Positions 24,311-49,394 of a DNA stretch of 64,000 nucleotides are shown piece after piece; the first letter of the stretch is position 1; the number at the start of each line of letters is the position of its first letter. Source of the DNA: Myxocyprinus asiaticus (taxonomy: Eukaryota; Chordata; Actinopteri; Cypriniformes; Catostomidae); assembly GCF_019703515.2 (NCBI RefSeq), contig NC_059374.1, positions 17,119,095-17,183,094 on the forward strand, in the 5' to 3' direction. The notes beneath the pieces were generated by a model. The model searched no databases. It saw only the letters and a program-made list of their open reading frames with translations, and was not told where the DNA came from. Made by a program: the position numbers and the translations under genes.

Positions 24311-24654
24311 CTATGTCAGTTACAAAACAAAACAAAAAAAAGCCTTCACTAAATTGGTCACATCAGGGCTCTTTTGCCTCTGCGACCCCCTAAATTGTCA
24401 TAATGAATTTTATCATAATTTTAACTCTTGTTATAATGATAAGGACCATTTGGATTCAGTCATGGCATTGTTTAACAGGACATTCCAGTCTCATTAGATC
24501 ATCAATAGATTATCATTCACTGTTATTGTGCTTTCTGCCAGAGACAGTTTTGGTTCAGCTGTAAAAGATTAAATTAGGCAAATAATCAATTATATTTAGT
24601 TTGAAGAGTGAGCAATGATTCCATACAATGACAGTCATAAAGATTAAATAGAAA

Positions 24655-24972
24655 TTCCTGGGAATACCATTGACATGAAGGGGCGTACCTGGTCTGCAAC
24701 GATGTTTAGGTACTCACCACTTCTGACCAGGAGCACCCCAAAAGATTTGCCGTTTCAGAGATGCTCTGACACAGTCGTCTGGCCGTAACAATTTGGCCCT
24801 TGTCAAAGTCACTCAAGTCTTTACTCCTGCATTCAAAACATTGACTACAAGAACTGATTGTTTCTTTATCATCTAGTCTACCCAGACCTTGACATGTGGC
24901 CTTGTTAGGAGATGATCAGTGTTATTTGCTTCACCTGTGAGTGGTCATAATATTTTGTCTCATCGGTGTACA
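24655..24972 (-). mobile_element. Tc1-like remnant related to the element in CLCA intron 7
   Basis: Words such as GACATGAAGGGGCGTACCTG, GCCGTAACAATTTGGCCCTT and GTGGTCATAATATTTTG match the element at 17800-18669 in the same order. One end and most of the transposase region are missing, so it is an internally deleted, dead copy. Confidence 0.75.
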
Positions 24973-25774
24973 TAAATGCAGGTAAATCCAAAGGGTTCAC
25001 ATACTATTTCTCACCACTGTAATGTTGCCAAAGACACATACTATATAAAGTTATATATTAAGTTTGGTGCCAATACACCAAACTGTTTCTGAGAGTGCAG
25101 TCTGGCAAGCATGTCACTTGAAATATAAAAATAAATTTCAAAATTTGATTACTTCTGCCAGGCATCATCTTAAACTCATACTATTTTAATTTGCTAAAGA
25201 CTGGACAAAAGATGGTTGAAGATTACCCAAACAACCATAGTGTATATGTGTACAGCAAGTATCCATAATTATGTATAAGTATACATAAAAATATATAGAT
25301 TAAACAAACATATCACATTAAATACAAATACAAATTAATAAGCAATATCAATATTAAGTGTATTTAAATTGGGATTGAATGAGGACAAAGTTCTAGCATA
25401 CAATAAACAATCTACACAGGGGAAAGTGCACATATAGGCATAGGATACATATACAGATAGCATGACTCAGATGAAAAGGTGTTTACTAGGGGGTTTCCCA
25501 AACCTCCCATAATTTACACCCTGAACATTGTCTTTTGATCGAGTTTTGTGATCTGGGCAGTGCATTTGCTTCCATTGCGTCTGATAGTTTTGCAATTATT
25601 TTTTTTTTAATTTTTTTATTGTATTGCACCTTAATAATCTATATATTTTACTCTTTATTTATGTAGCTACCTAACCTGTTAGCTATAAGTTTACCTGTTT
25701 TCATCCGTTGTTTTGAACTTTTATTATTATGAAATGAATTGCGTGGCCGATAATGAATTGCACTGTTACACCAC

Positions 25775-25925
25775 ATTATGTCAAGTCATGTTTGATGTAG
25801 TTGAGCTATAGTTTCTCAAGAAATGTTAAGAAACTTTGCAGCTAAGGTTAAGCTGATAAGGACTTATCACTCGCCACAATGAGTTAATGCTTGCCTTGCA
25901 ACATTTCCACACAACCGTAGTTTGA
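25775..25925. repeat. local repeat, copy 2
   Basis: The second copy of the repeat at 24110-24310, same orientation. It suggests an old local duplication or two insertions of one unknown element. Confidence 0.6.
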
Positions 25926-26133
25926 AAACCACTGCTTCATGCTAATCACCCAAAAAAATGCATCACGCTCTAACCCTTGGCATATGGTCTGATGGACGGA
26001 CCACTGACCATACTGGCAATTCTATTAATTGAGGGACACAACTTAGAGAGCATTTTTGCATGATGATAGCTTGCGGGGCTTAACGGTGAATAACAGCAGA
26101 GACTATTAAGCCTGAGATGGAACACTTGTATTA

Positions 26134-26510
26134 AAAATGAATAGGAGAAATTAAAACCCAATATATTGGATGTAGAAAAAGGAAGTCCCACATTTCAGAT
26201 ACAGACATCTCCTGTCAGTCAACTCAAGCACATGCATGTGCATTAGCTGGATCAGCCTGAAATATAGAATTTTTTTTAGTGTGATCTGAGCTAAAGCAGC
26301 ACGATTTATGATGCCACTGTTATCAGATTTTACTGCTGATTTAAAATGTGATTTGATCGTAATCTCAACCAATCCTTTTGTAGATCTCGGTCTTTCCCCA
26401 TTCAAGTACATAGGAGCTGTACTTTTATGCTTGTATCCATAGAAAATAGCTGCCCGGGAAAATTTTCAAGATGGCCACCGAGTGGATTGACTTGCCTTGA
26501 AAGGGACTTT
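26134..26510. repeat. interspersed repeat, copy 1 (second copy at 44015-44410)
   Basis: Collinear with 44015-44410 in the same orientation: AATGAATAGGAGAAATT, ACAGACATCTCCTGTCAGTC, GCATGTGCATTAGCT, TATCAGATTTTACTGCTGAT, CCATTCAAGTA and AAGATGGCC. The copies are moderately diverged. No coding capacity or clear terminal repeat is seen. Confidence 0.7.
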
Positions 26511-27344
26511 GATAACAGTCAGCCCAGTAAAACCCTCTGCTAAAAGTTTAGTCTCTTTAATGCTTTAGGTTTAGTCTTTTTATGCACTGTTATTACATCA
26601 AAGCACCTTATCAACATTACAAGACGATCACTGTCAGATGTTAAATCCTCTGCTATGAGTTATGTTCCTTTATTAATGAGGTTTTGTGGAAAGATTAAAG
26701 TCTTCTGCTGATTCTGTCTGACATGGTTTAAATAAATAGTTGCTGTAAAAAAAGGTTTAAACTGCTTGATTTCATAAACTTGATGTGTACCCCCAATATT
26801 TTCTTGCAGTTCTGCGCTTTTGAATGCGCAGCTAGGAACGGTTATATTGAAGTGAGACATTCTGTGTTCAGGAAGCGCATAAGCAGCTTTGTGTGCCTCT
26901 GTACTGGAGCTTTTCTTATTTCTTATTTTGACAGTTTTGTGCAATAAGATGTTTAGTTATTTAGCCTATTTATCAGAGTAATCTCCATTAGTCACCATGT
27001 TGAAGTGCTGCGCTTAGCGTCCATATATTCCTCTGAAATACTTCTGATCAGGGTCATGTGAACATAACAGATCCTAATTTTACATTATTATCCTTAACAC
27101 TGACAAGTCGTTAAACAACTGACCAACTAGTCAATGATGAAAATTGGTAGTTTAGCACATCCCTAGTTTGAACGGATGAGCATTTACACTTCAGGCCCAA
27201 TGTGGTCACATGCATTTTCGACTACATACGAGCACCTTTAATGTGGTTTAAGTGGACAAATCTCAAAATGCTTTGGACCACGTCTTTGAGGTTTTCGACT
27301 CCTGTCTTTAGTGTCCTCCTGTTTCAAACAAATCACCTAAAATT

Positions 27345-27790
27345 GCATAAAGGATTAGTTCACCCAAAAATGAAAAATCTCTCATCATTTACTCATCCTC
27401 ATGTCATCCCAGATGAGTATGACTTTCTTTCTTCTGCTGAACACAAACGAAGATTTTTAGCAGAATATTTCAGCTCTGTAGGTCCATACAATGCAAGTGG
27501 ACTGTAATTAGCACTTAAAAGCTCCAAAAAGCACAGACAATCATAGTAAAAGCAACTCCAGTGGTTAATGTCTTCTAAAGCGATATGATCACTTTGGGTG
27601 AGAAACAGATCAATATTTAAGTCATTTTCTCTGTAATTGTTTACTTCCAGTCACTCTCCGATGCCTGTCCACAATGGGACTCTGTTCCTTCTGCCTCTCG
27701 CATGACGCAAGCACTTTGGCATGTTCACGCAAGAACTGACGTGATACAATCGGAAGTGCAGTTCGATTTGTTTACAAGAGAACGCTGTTC
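27345..27790. mobile_element. common cyprinid repeat (GTTCACCCAAAAATGAAAA type)
   Basis: Starts with AAAGGATTAGTTCACCC and continues with TCATTTACTCATCCTCATGT, TGACTTTCTTTCTTCTGCTG and GGTCCATACAATGCAAGT. These words head a very abundant non-autonomous element in cyprinid genomes. Only one arm is clear here; related arms lie at 30590-30625 and 39990-40655. Confidence 0.75.
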
Positions 27791-28625
27791 ACAAGCTTCA
27801 TTGGTTTTGCTTTTTTGTTTATGTTGTACTGTTCAATATAGCAGTAGACTTGGACACTGACAACTAGGGGCATGGAGGCAGCATCATTTAAATGCAATAG
27901 TTTTCAATTACCGTTGTCAATGCCGAAATTCACAATTCACTATGATTGTGATTGATTACTTGATTACTTGAATCCAGCAGTGAAAGTGTCCCAAAACAGG
28001 GTGGTTACTGAGATTAAGCAAGTAGTATTTGGCAGGTCATGTGATCCTAAAATGGCGGCCCCTATGAGGGTACCCACTCCATGTAGAATAAAACAGCAAC
28101 AAGTTTTAAATTAAACAGCTTTAAGTTTATTGATTTATTGACTGGATTTACATATGTTTCAATTTTACTATTCAATTTGGGTTTTTTTTTGGAGCAAACA
28201 TTTTTAATGAGGGAAAAAATGACTAATTGCACCTTTAAAAATACACTTTAAGAGTAAAAAACAATAATCTCACCTATAAGTGAAGTCTTAATTAATAGAC
28301 AAGGCCTCTGGGTTGGGTTGTTATGACATTGTATCGGTAACATGACAAAGAAATATATTTTTAGTTGTTCTCTTATTTTGCCTAATGTTGACAGTTTTGG
28401 TGGTGTTTTCTGCACTTAAAGTTACCATTTACATTTATTAACATTGTAAATGAAGTACAATAATTACAGTAACCCTAATTTGAAAAGAGAAAAACCTAAA
28501 TCATACCCAAAAGCTGGAATATATTTAAGAACACTGTTAAATCATTGTGACACAAAATTAAATAAGATTTGTCAACCAAAACTTAACAGAAAGTTATATT
28601 GAAAGACTGAATTTTTTCTTTTTTC
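27791..28625. other. intergenic, 3' flank of pnkp
   Basis: No gene or named element recognised. The region is AT-rich. Confidence 0.4.
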
Positions 28626-28631
28626 TTTATT
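28626..28631 (-). terminator. candidate pnkp poly(A) signal AATAAA
   Basis: TTTATT on the plus strand reads AATAAA on the minus strand, 244 nt beyond the pnkp stop codon. Supported by position only. Confidence 0.4.
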
Positions 28632-28874
28632 ACAGTAAAATCTACAATCAGGGAAATTTCAGCAGCTATGACTGAATAAAACAAAATAGTAACAAATTAA
28701 AGTGAAAGTCAGAACTTTTAAAAGATTACTGAAAAGTATTTGGACAAGACAATATGACACAACATTTCTATTAGGACTGTATTTCAATAAATCCCTGATT
28801 CTTAAATGAGGGGTTTCTTATTCACCTGTAAACTTTTTCTTTTTGGACAAGAGTCCAAGTTTTTAACATAATGC

Positions 28875-41395
<12,521 letters not shown>

Positions 41396-42667
41396 TCACA
41401 GGTGAGAACTACTGAACTCCAGGTTAAATAACCAATCTGTTGTGTCTATCTAAGGCTTATGAGGGATATTTTAACCAACCAACAGAACAAAAGTATTAAG
41501 TCGGACGATTGATATGTTAAGACTATGTGTACTGCAGGACAAAGTTTCCCAAAAGCATATTAGCAACGGGCACGAAGACTTTACTAATGCATCGATAAAA
41601 GTCAAGTATCACTTACCGATAACCAGAAAATTGTACATTAACTTGGTGTGACTGAACTGTTTGAAAAGGACTTTGAGTTGGACAAGCTTCTCGAGTGCGG
41701 CACGTACATATTTCCGACGCGAAACAGCGTTCGTAGTTTGGTTCCCTCGTCGTTTAGACCCATACCTCGTCTATCTCTTACAAAAGTTTACTATGGTAGC
41801 TATATTGTTTTGCCAAAATACCATAGTTATCGGGTATTAGTCAGCATTGTCATCAAAAAAAATAAAGAATAATGACAAAAATATTCTTAAGGCTTCCTGC
41901 ACTGTTTAAAACAGGTTTCGTATCAATTGGTTTTATAGTAGTAACAACATTACCTAAAATGTACCATGTTATTATCATGACTTTTGGAAATGTACCAAGG
42001 AAATACCATGATTTTGGTCATGCACCATGGTATTCTTTGTAGTACATTTGAGTATCATACACCATAGTACGTGTTACTGTACATCAGGGGCGTCTCTAGG
42101 ATTTGAAAACATCAGGGGCTAGAATCAAACCATAAGCTATAAATGCACAGAAATAAAAAATATGTACATGTCTATTTTGTTTTACACATAGGAGGGGCAT
42201 TTCTATGATTCATGTTCATAAATCACCTATGAATATTTAGTAGGATTTATTATTTTTTTTTTTTTAAAGAACAGCACCAAAACATGTATTTTAATGAGTT
42301 CGGGAGCAGGATTTCTACATTTTCTTGTGTAGTTTGAGAGTAAATATGGGATACAGTGCATCTCTAGACTTAAAGTAATTACATCATTCATAAAATAAAT
42401 AAATAAATAAATAAAAATCATACATTACACAGGAGGAAAAACTTTGTCCATAATGTTTCCATACATCTTGGAGGTCCAGACTTTAAAGCCCTTTTACTTG
42501 CCCTTATATTTACAGTGCAATGCCTTAAGCATAGGTAAGACCATGGATAACTCCTTATTACTTTGGTTAGTTTAGTCTTTCCCTCATCAGTGCTGTTTAA
42601 CCGTTTCAAATGTTCGATTTCCTCCATCCATAACGTTTTAAACTAGACAGTTCTGAGTAGAATCAGA
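41396..42667. other. pnkp upstream flank and intergenic repeats
   Basis: The first few hundred bases are the likely pnkp promoter region. No TATA box is apparent. From 41940 to 42090 there are repeated ACCATGGTA-type words of a common fish palindromic repeat. CAGGGGCGTCTCTAGGATTT at 42085 looks like the end of a hAT-type element. No gene is seen. Confidence 0.4.
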
Positions 42668-42716
42668 AGGTGCGTCCCAAACCGCAAACTTCTGCACTAT
42701 TTTACGTCATTTTGAT

Positions 42717-43050
42717 GTGTAAGTAGTGTGAGTAGTATGTTTACATTGAAAATGCAACAAAAAGAAGTGTACTACGAGAACCCGTATGATGCACTTTTTA
42801 GTGTAAGTAGTGCAAGTAGTATGTTTACATTGAAAATGCAACAAAAAGAAGTGTACTACAAGAACCCGTATGATGCACTTTTTAGTGTAAGTAGTGCAAG
42901 TAGTATGTTTACATTGAAAATGCAACAAAAAAGAAGTGTACTACGAGAACCCGTATGATGCACGTTTTAGTGTAATTAGTGCGAGTAGTATGTTTACATT
43001 GAAAATGCATCAAAAAGAAGTGTACTACGAGCAGCTGGATGATGCACTTT
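42717..43050. repeat. 84-bp tandem repeat, about four copies
   Basis: The unit begins GTGTAAGTAGTG and contains GTATGTTTACATTGAAAATG, then AAGAAGTGTACTACGAGAAC, then CCGTATGATGCAC. Copies start near 42717, 42801, 42885 and 42970. It lies inside a DNA element, and its open frames are a by-product of the 84-bp period. Confidence 0.93.
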
Positions 43051-43479
43051 TTTCAACCGTCAAAATGGAGTAAGGAATGTTGGACACTTCATGCACTCAG
43101 CACACGTGGCTTGCCATATATAGCGGAAGGGGTGGAGTTACCGGCAGTGATGGTGATATGGCAAAACAATTATAAATAATGGAGAATATGACAACTAGTG
43201 AAACTTCTGTGAAGACAGCACCTTACAAAATTGAGTTAAATGCTTTACTATCATACCATGCTGCGTGAATATGTATATTATTGAGATATAAGTGTTGAAC
43301 TGAGGGTGAATAGTGCACTAAAGCTAGCAGTAACACAACGCTTGGATTTGAAACGTCACTTCTGTCAGCTGTTAAACGGTGAATGCTTCCGTGTAGTAAA
43401 AAACCATTAAGTGTTCCATTTGGGACGATACTACACTTTGAAAATTCATAAACTACATGGCTGAGTGCATAGTACATTT

Positions 43480-43934
43480 CTTTTTTTGTTTTTTTTGTGG
43501 ATTTTTCCCCTTTTTCTCCCAATTTGGAATGCCCAATTCTCAATGTGCTTTTCAGTCCTCGTGGTCACGTAGTGATTCGCCTCAGTCCAGGTGGCGGAGG
43601 ATGAATCCCAGTTGCCTCTGTGTCTGAGTCATCAACCCGTGCATCTTATCATGTGGCTTGTTGAGCACGTTGCCACGGAGACATAGCGCGTGTGGAGGCT
43701 TCACGCTATCCACCACAGCAACCACGCTCAACTCACCACGTGCCCCACCGAGAACGAACCACATTATAGTGATCACGAGGCGGTTACCCCAAGTGACTCT
43801 ATCCTCCCTAGCAACCGGGCCAATTTGGTTGCTTAGGAGACCTGGCTGGAGTCACTCAGCACGCCCTGGGATTCGAACTAGCGAACTCCAGGGGTGGTAG
43901 CCAGCGTCTTTACCATTGAGCTACCCAGGCCCCC
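43480..43934 (-). mobile_element. tRNA-derived SINE with perfect 17-bp target duplication
   Basis: On the minus strand it begins with GGGTAGCTCAATGGTAAAG (A-box region), followed about 40 bp later by AGTTCGAATCCC (B box), the internal RNA polymerase III promoter. A long unique body follows, and it ends in an A-rich tail after TTGGGAGAAAAAGGGG. GAGTGCATAGTACATTT occurs at 43463-43479 and 43935-43951 as a perfect target duplication, so it moved by target-primed reverse transcription and is fairly young. Confidence 0.92.
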
Positions 43935-44014
43935 GAGTGCATAGTACATTTTGTAAGTGCATATTGTGTCATTTGGGACACAGCAAGAGATTATTTAGCA
44001 GAGATGGTCCACTT

Positions 44015-44410
44015 CTATTAAAATGAATGGGAGAAATTGGAACGCTCAACCAAGGAGCATTGAGCGCCCAATGGTCAACAGATGTAGAAAGGAAGTTAAA
44101 CAGTTAAAAGAGCCAATCACCTTTTAGAGACAGACATCACCTCTCAGTCAGCTCTAGAACGCGCATGTGCATTAGCTATACAAGCCAGGAAAATTGAGTT
44201 TTTAGCGTAAAATTAGGTAAAGAATTCCCATTTATGATACCAGTATTGTCAGATTTTATTGCTGATTTGAAATATGTTCTTTGATCGCAATCTTGACCAA
44301 CCATTTTTGAGATTTTGGTCTTTCTCCATTCAAGTAGATAGGACCTGCACTGGCATGACTGGAAATAGCCTCCCAAAGATGGCCGACAGTGGACTGACTT
44401 GCTAGAAAGG
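44015..44410. repeat. interspersed repeat, copy 2
   Basis: Second copy of the repeat at 26134-26510 in the same orientation. It also carries AAGATGGCC and TCTCCATTCAAGTAGATAGG at its right end. Confidence 0.7.
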
Positions 44411-45066
44411 CTTTGGTAAAATTCAAGTATATTTACAAAATTGAAATGCCACGTTTCAAGAGTAAGTTAGAGTAGTATAGTAGTATAGCAGAATCATTGG
44501 TTTTCATTCAGTACCATGGTATTTATTACCATCTGAGACCATTACTGTAACATGTTTCTGTCACAGTACCATGGTTTTTTTGCAGAAACTATGGTAAATA
44601 AACAAAGTACCATGGTATAACCATGGTGTTTTGGACATGGCAATACCATTCTTTGGTATTTCTTGGGGTACTACTATGTACTATGGTATTTCTGATATCA
44701 TCACTATACTGTGGTACTGCAACAGAACTTTTTTTTTAGCAATACTTCTATAAAAGCACCTTTTTTCCGAATGCTTTTTTTGTCTGAGGCAAGGCATTTA
44801 ATGCTTTGTTTGTACAGAAACTGAAAACCAGTAGTTCAAAGACAATACAATACTCAGAATGAGACTATTCAGTCTGTTTCCTCTGCAGTGTTTACGCCTG
44901 TTAGATGACAAACCTTCGTTTACATAAGTATTAAAATGCAACAGGATATCCTGCTAATTATGTGACATGATAAATATGATTAATTGCACAGTTGACTCTG
45001 CATAATGCTGTTCCCACCATTTAAATTTGTAATTTGGTTTTGTCTCAAAACTACTCATGTCATGTA

Positions 45067-45068
<2 letters not shown>
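44411..45068. other. intergenic with ACCATGGTA-rich repeat
   Basis: Positions 44510-44700 are dense in ACCATGG and TACCATGGT words, a common degenerate palindromic repeat of fish. A related stretch lies at 46090-46345. No gene is seen. Confidence 0.5.

Positions 45069-45118
<50 letters not shown>
45069..45118. repeat. (TA)n microsatellite
   Basis: About 24 TA dinucleotides. Confidence 0.95.
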
Positions 45119-45120
<2 letters not shown>

Positions 45121-46026
45121 CATTAACATGAGTCAACAAGCATGCTGGAACAAACAAGTTTACCTCAAACAGTCTGTATGAAAAGGAACAAATTGGTGTT
45201 TTTAGCATATATATTTTCCACTGCTGCAGCGGGATTGGTTGAGTGTGGTTTCAGAATAAACAAACAAAATGGAGAATGTGTAATTATGGGTGAGGCACAA
45301 TATCCACAAACTTTCTCACAGTTGTTACACTGAGCTAAAGGGAATGCCATCTGTTTTTATTTGCACGTTCCGCTGTAGGTAAGTCTGTGCTTGAGGGATG
45401 AATGCAGTATTTAGATTGAACCTGCTGAATACTTAATATACATTTGATGGATTTAATATTATATTGACATATTATAATATTGTACACTCAAATGTTTGCA
45501 TATATTAAAGCTGAAGTGTGTAACATTTTCCGATGTTAAAATACTTTCTTCTATCCCATTTTAATATGCAGAGAAAACTATAAGTAAGCCAGTCATAGTC
45601 TGATTTCCTGAAAAACTGTAAACACTGTGGGGCAAATTCAGTTGCTCCACAGTTGCCCGTGTTATTTCAGCACAAAAAAACTGCATCTTATTGACTAATC
45701 ATCCGCAATATAATTTAAGCATGAGTAATCAGCACTGAAGCGTTGCGTCTGTAGTATTTAAAATAAGTCTTTGTTATTCTTTTCTGTTCAAACATGCCTC
45801 TTTTCTATGTAAATTAGGCTCATTATATAAAAGTGTTTTATTCAGAAATCTATGCGCTGTTTTCTTGGCCCAATTAACATTGCACTATTATTCCCTAAGG
45901 AAAACAGGCTGTGATGATTGTGGCAGAAAAATAGGCAGGACAACAAATAGGGCTATAACAAAAAAGAAAACATCCAAGAGCAGTCATAAGAAAATGCGTG
46001 TGTGTGAGTGTGTGTGTGTTTATGTT
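45119..46026. other. intergenic, nothing recognised
   Basis: No gene or named element; a short GT run lies at 45999-46019. Confidence 0.4.
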
Positions 46027-47280
46027 AGGGGTGTAACGGTTCGAATTTCTCACGGTTCAGTTTGTATCAGGTTTGCCCTTAAATAACAATCATTGTTTTA
46101 CAACAGTAACCATAGTTTAACCATGGCATTTGTAGTAAAATCATAATAACCACAATATAAACATGGTTACTGTCATGGTTACAATATATAGTAAAATCAT
46201 GGTTACTATATAGAAACTACAGTATTACTGTTATAAAACCATGATTAATTGTATCAAAACCATGATTTCTGCTCAGAAAACCATGGTGACAGTAGTCATG
46301 GTTACTACAATATTACTATAGTAAAACCATGGTAAATTTTTTTCAGGGTCCTTAACTTAAAAAAAACAAAAAAAAAACAAACAAACATTTTCTCTAATTA
46401 CTAAATCAACATTTTAATTTAATACCTGCACTAATACACTACATGCATCAACATAAAGCGCAATTCAACTCATCTCAACATATTCAATATTCAGAAGCTG
46501 TACATCACTACAGAAGGAATAACCTTGCTATTAAAATGCATACGAGAAGGGATGTTGTGATAACGCTGCTCAAGTATTTTAATCATACATGGAAATCCCA
46601 CATGAACACCCCAAATGCTTTAGTTATTGTTTCATGTCTGTCCAAACTAGCACTGAGTGCCTGCTTAAAAATGGAGGGGAGTGTGTGCAGTTTCGGCTCA
46701 CCTGCGGCTCTTTCCCTGGGTGATGTCAGTGTAAATGATTAATCATGTATCAATTACTATAACGGCATCTTAATGGCATTAATCAAAGCGCATTATTAAC
46801 GCTTGTGATAGATTACAGCCGCATGAGGAAACGCGTTTTAAATAAACCCTCACGCACATTATTGACATATATTACCAGTATACAGCGCTCGTGTCGAGCG
46901 ATGTGTGCAAACAGTGCCTGTTTTGTAAATGTCTTTTTACCATTGCTGTTGTAATTGACTGCAAAAAGAAAATGTTCCCAGAAAGGAGAAATGCAGGGGG
47001 CTTCTCTATCAACGTTTCGTTTTCTCCACTTGCCATTTTCGACGACACACAATGCTTGCAAAACAGTGATGTGATCAAGTTGACCCACGTGAAACACAGG
47101 TGGAGCGTATCCATTTACAGATCCATTCAGGTGCAGTAGCGGAGGTTGTAACTTTGCCTGTCTGTTTGATGCTTTGTTTTCTTGACCAAAACTTGTGCTC
47201 CAGATGTGTCATTAAACGTGAGGTGAACCGACCGCGGTGCCAATGCTTCTCGAACCGTGGGTGGTGAACCCTATGGTTTG
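46027..47280. mobile_element. hAT-like element remnant with other repeats inside
   Basis: The left end TTAGGGGTGTAACGGTTCG is typical of hAT elements with AACGGTTCG words. The right side near 47220-47275 has GAACCGTGGG and GGTGAACCCTATGG. An ACCATGG-rich repeat fills 46090-46345. Positions 46735-47140 have no convincing frame. The right boundary is weak. Confidence 0.5.
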
Positions 47281-47416
47281 GTTTATTTCTTTTATTTCTT
47301 ATGGGATTCATATTCAACTGTAGGTTATAACAGAATGGCACAATCATAAAACAAAACATGGCAACAAAGAAAAAAATGAAATGACCCCTGTTCAAAAGTC
47401 TGCATACCCTTAGTTC

Positions 47417-48726
<1,310 letters not shown>

Positions 48727-49099
48727 GGCTCAGTATCTAGCCTGCTCAGTGCATCCACGTGAGCGCTAACAAACTCATTGACTATTTATACACAGACACT
48801 AATTGCAATTTAAAAAGCCACAGGTGTGGGAAATTAACCTTTAATTGCCATTTAAACCTGTGTGTGTCACCTTGTGTGTCTGTAACAAGGCCAAACATTC
48901 AAGGGTATGTAAACTTTTGATCAGGGCCATTTGGGTGATTTCTGTTATCATTATGATTGAAAAAGGAGCCAAACAACTATGTGATAATAAATGGCTTCAT
49001 ATGATCACTATCCTTAAATAAAAGACGATCAGTCATATTTTCAAAATCAATGCCAAACTTTCACAATTTCTGCCAGGGTATGCAAACTTTTGAGCACAA

Positions 49100-49104
<5 letters not shown>

Positions 49105-49149
<45 letters not shown>
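49105..49149. repeat. (TA)n microsatellite
   Basis: About 22 TA dinucleotides between two Tc1-like ends. Confidence 0.95.
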
Positions 49150-49152
<3 letters not shown>

Positions 49153-49153
<1 letters not shown>

Positions 49154-49280
49154 CACACTGATCAGCCGCAACATTAAAACCACCTGCCTAATATTGTGTA
49201 GGTCCCCCTCATGCCGCCAAAACAGAGCCAACCCGCTTCTCGGAATAGAATGATCTGGCACCAACAATCATGCCACGCTC
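49153..49280. mobile_element. one end of another Tc1-like element
   Basis: ACACTGATCAGCCGCAACAT followed by AAACCACCTGCCTAATATTG and GTAGGTCCCCCTCATGCC are the end words of a common fish Tc1-like family. No second end or transposase is seen nearby, so it is truncated. Confidence 0.75.
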
Positions 49281-49394
49281 CTATATAAGAAGTCCATAAA
49301 AGTTGAGGCAATGAAGAGTTTTAATTAGTTATGGGGAAGAAAAACATAACTAAAAAATTGTCAGTAGCACATGATGGTAAAAGGCTAACAGTAA

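Larger units (their letters stand above)
23196..24654. other. intergenic 3' flank of CLCA copy B
   Basis: AT-rich sequence with no gene recognised. It contains a telomere-like short array and one copy of a local repeat, listed separately. A possible poly(A) signal AATAAA lies at about 24201, but it is a kilobase from the stop codon. Confidence 0.45.
24973..27341. other. intergenic, repeats only
   Basis: No gene recognised. It contains the second local repeat copy (25775-25925) and an interspersed repeat (26134-26510), listed separately. The rest is AT-rich. Confidence 0.45.
42668..43985. mobile_element. non-autonomous DNA element interrupted by a SINE
   Basis: The left end AAGGTGCGTCCCAAACCGC and the right end, reversed, TTGCTGTGTCCCAAATGACA are related. 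The inside contains an 84-bp tandem array and a SINE at 43480-43934. The ends resemble the GGTGCGTCCCAA family of fish elements. Exact limits are approximate. Confidence 0.6.

Noticed and set aside
41648..41872. A small gene upstream of pnkp
   Set aside because: A 74-residue frame with no recognisable domain and no splice or start context; likely promoter-side chance frame.
43880..43934. A tRNA gene on the minus strand (also near 48240-48272)
   Set aside because: A and B boxes are present, but no cloverleaf 3' end is formed; each is the head of a SINE.
46813..47139. Small frames on both strands around 46.8-47.1 kb
   Set aside because: No domain or splice structure is recognised and they lie in hAT-like repeat sequence.
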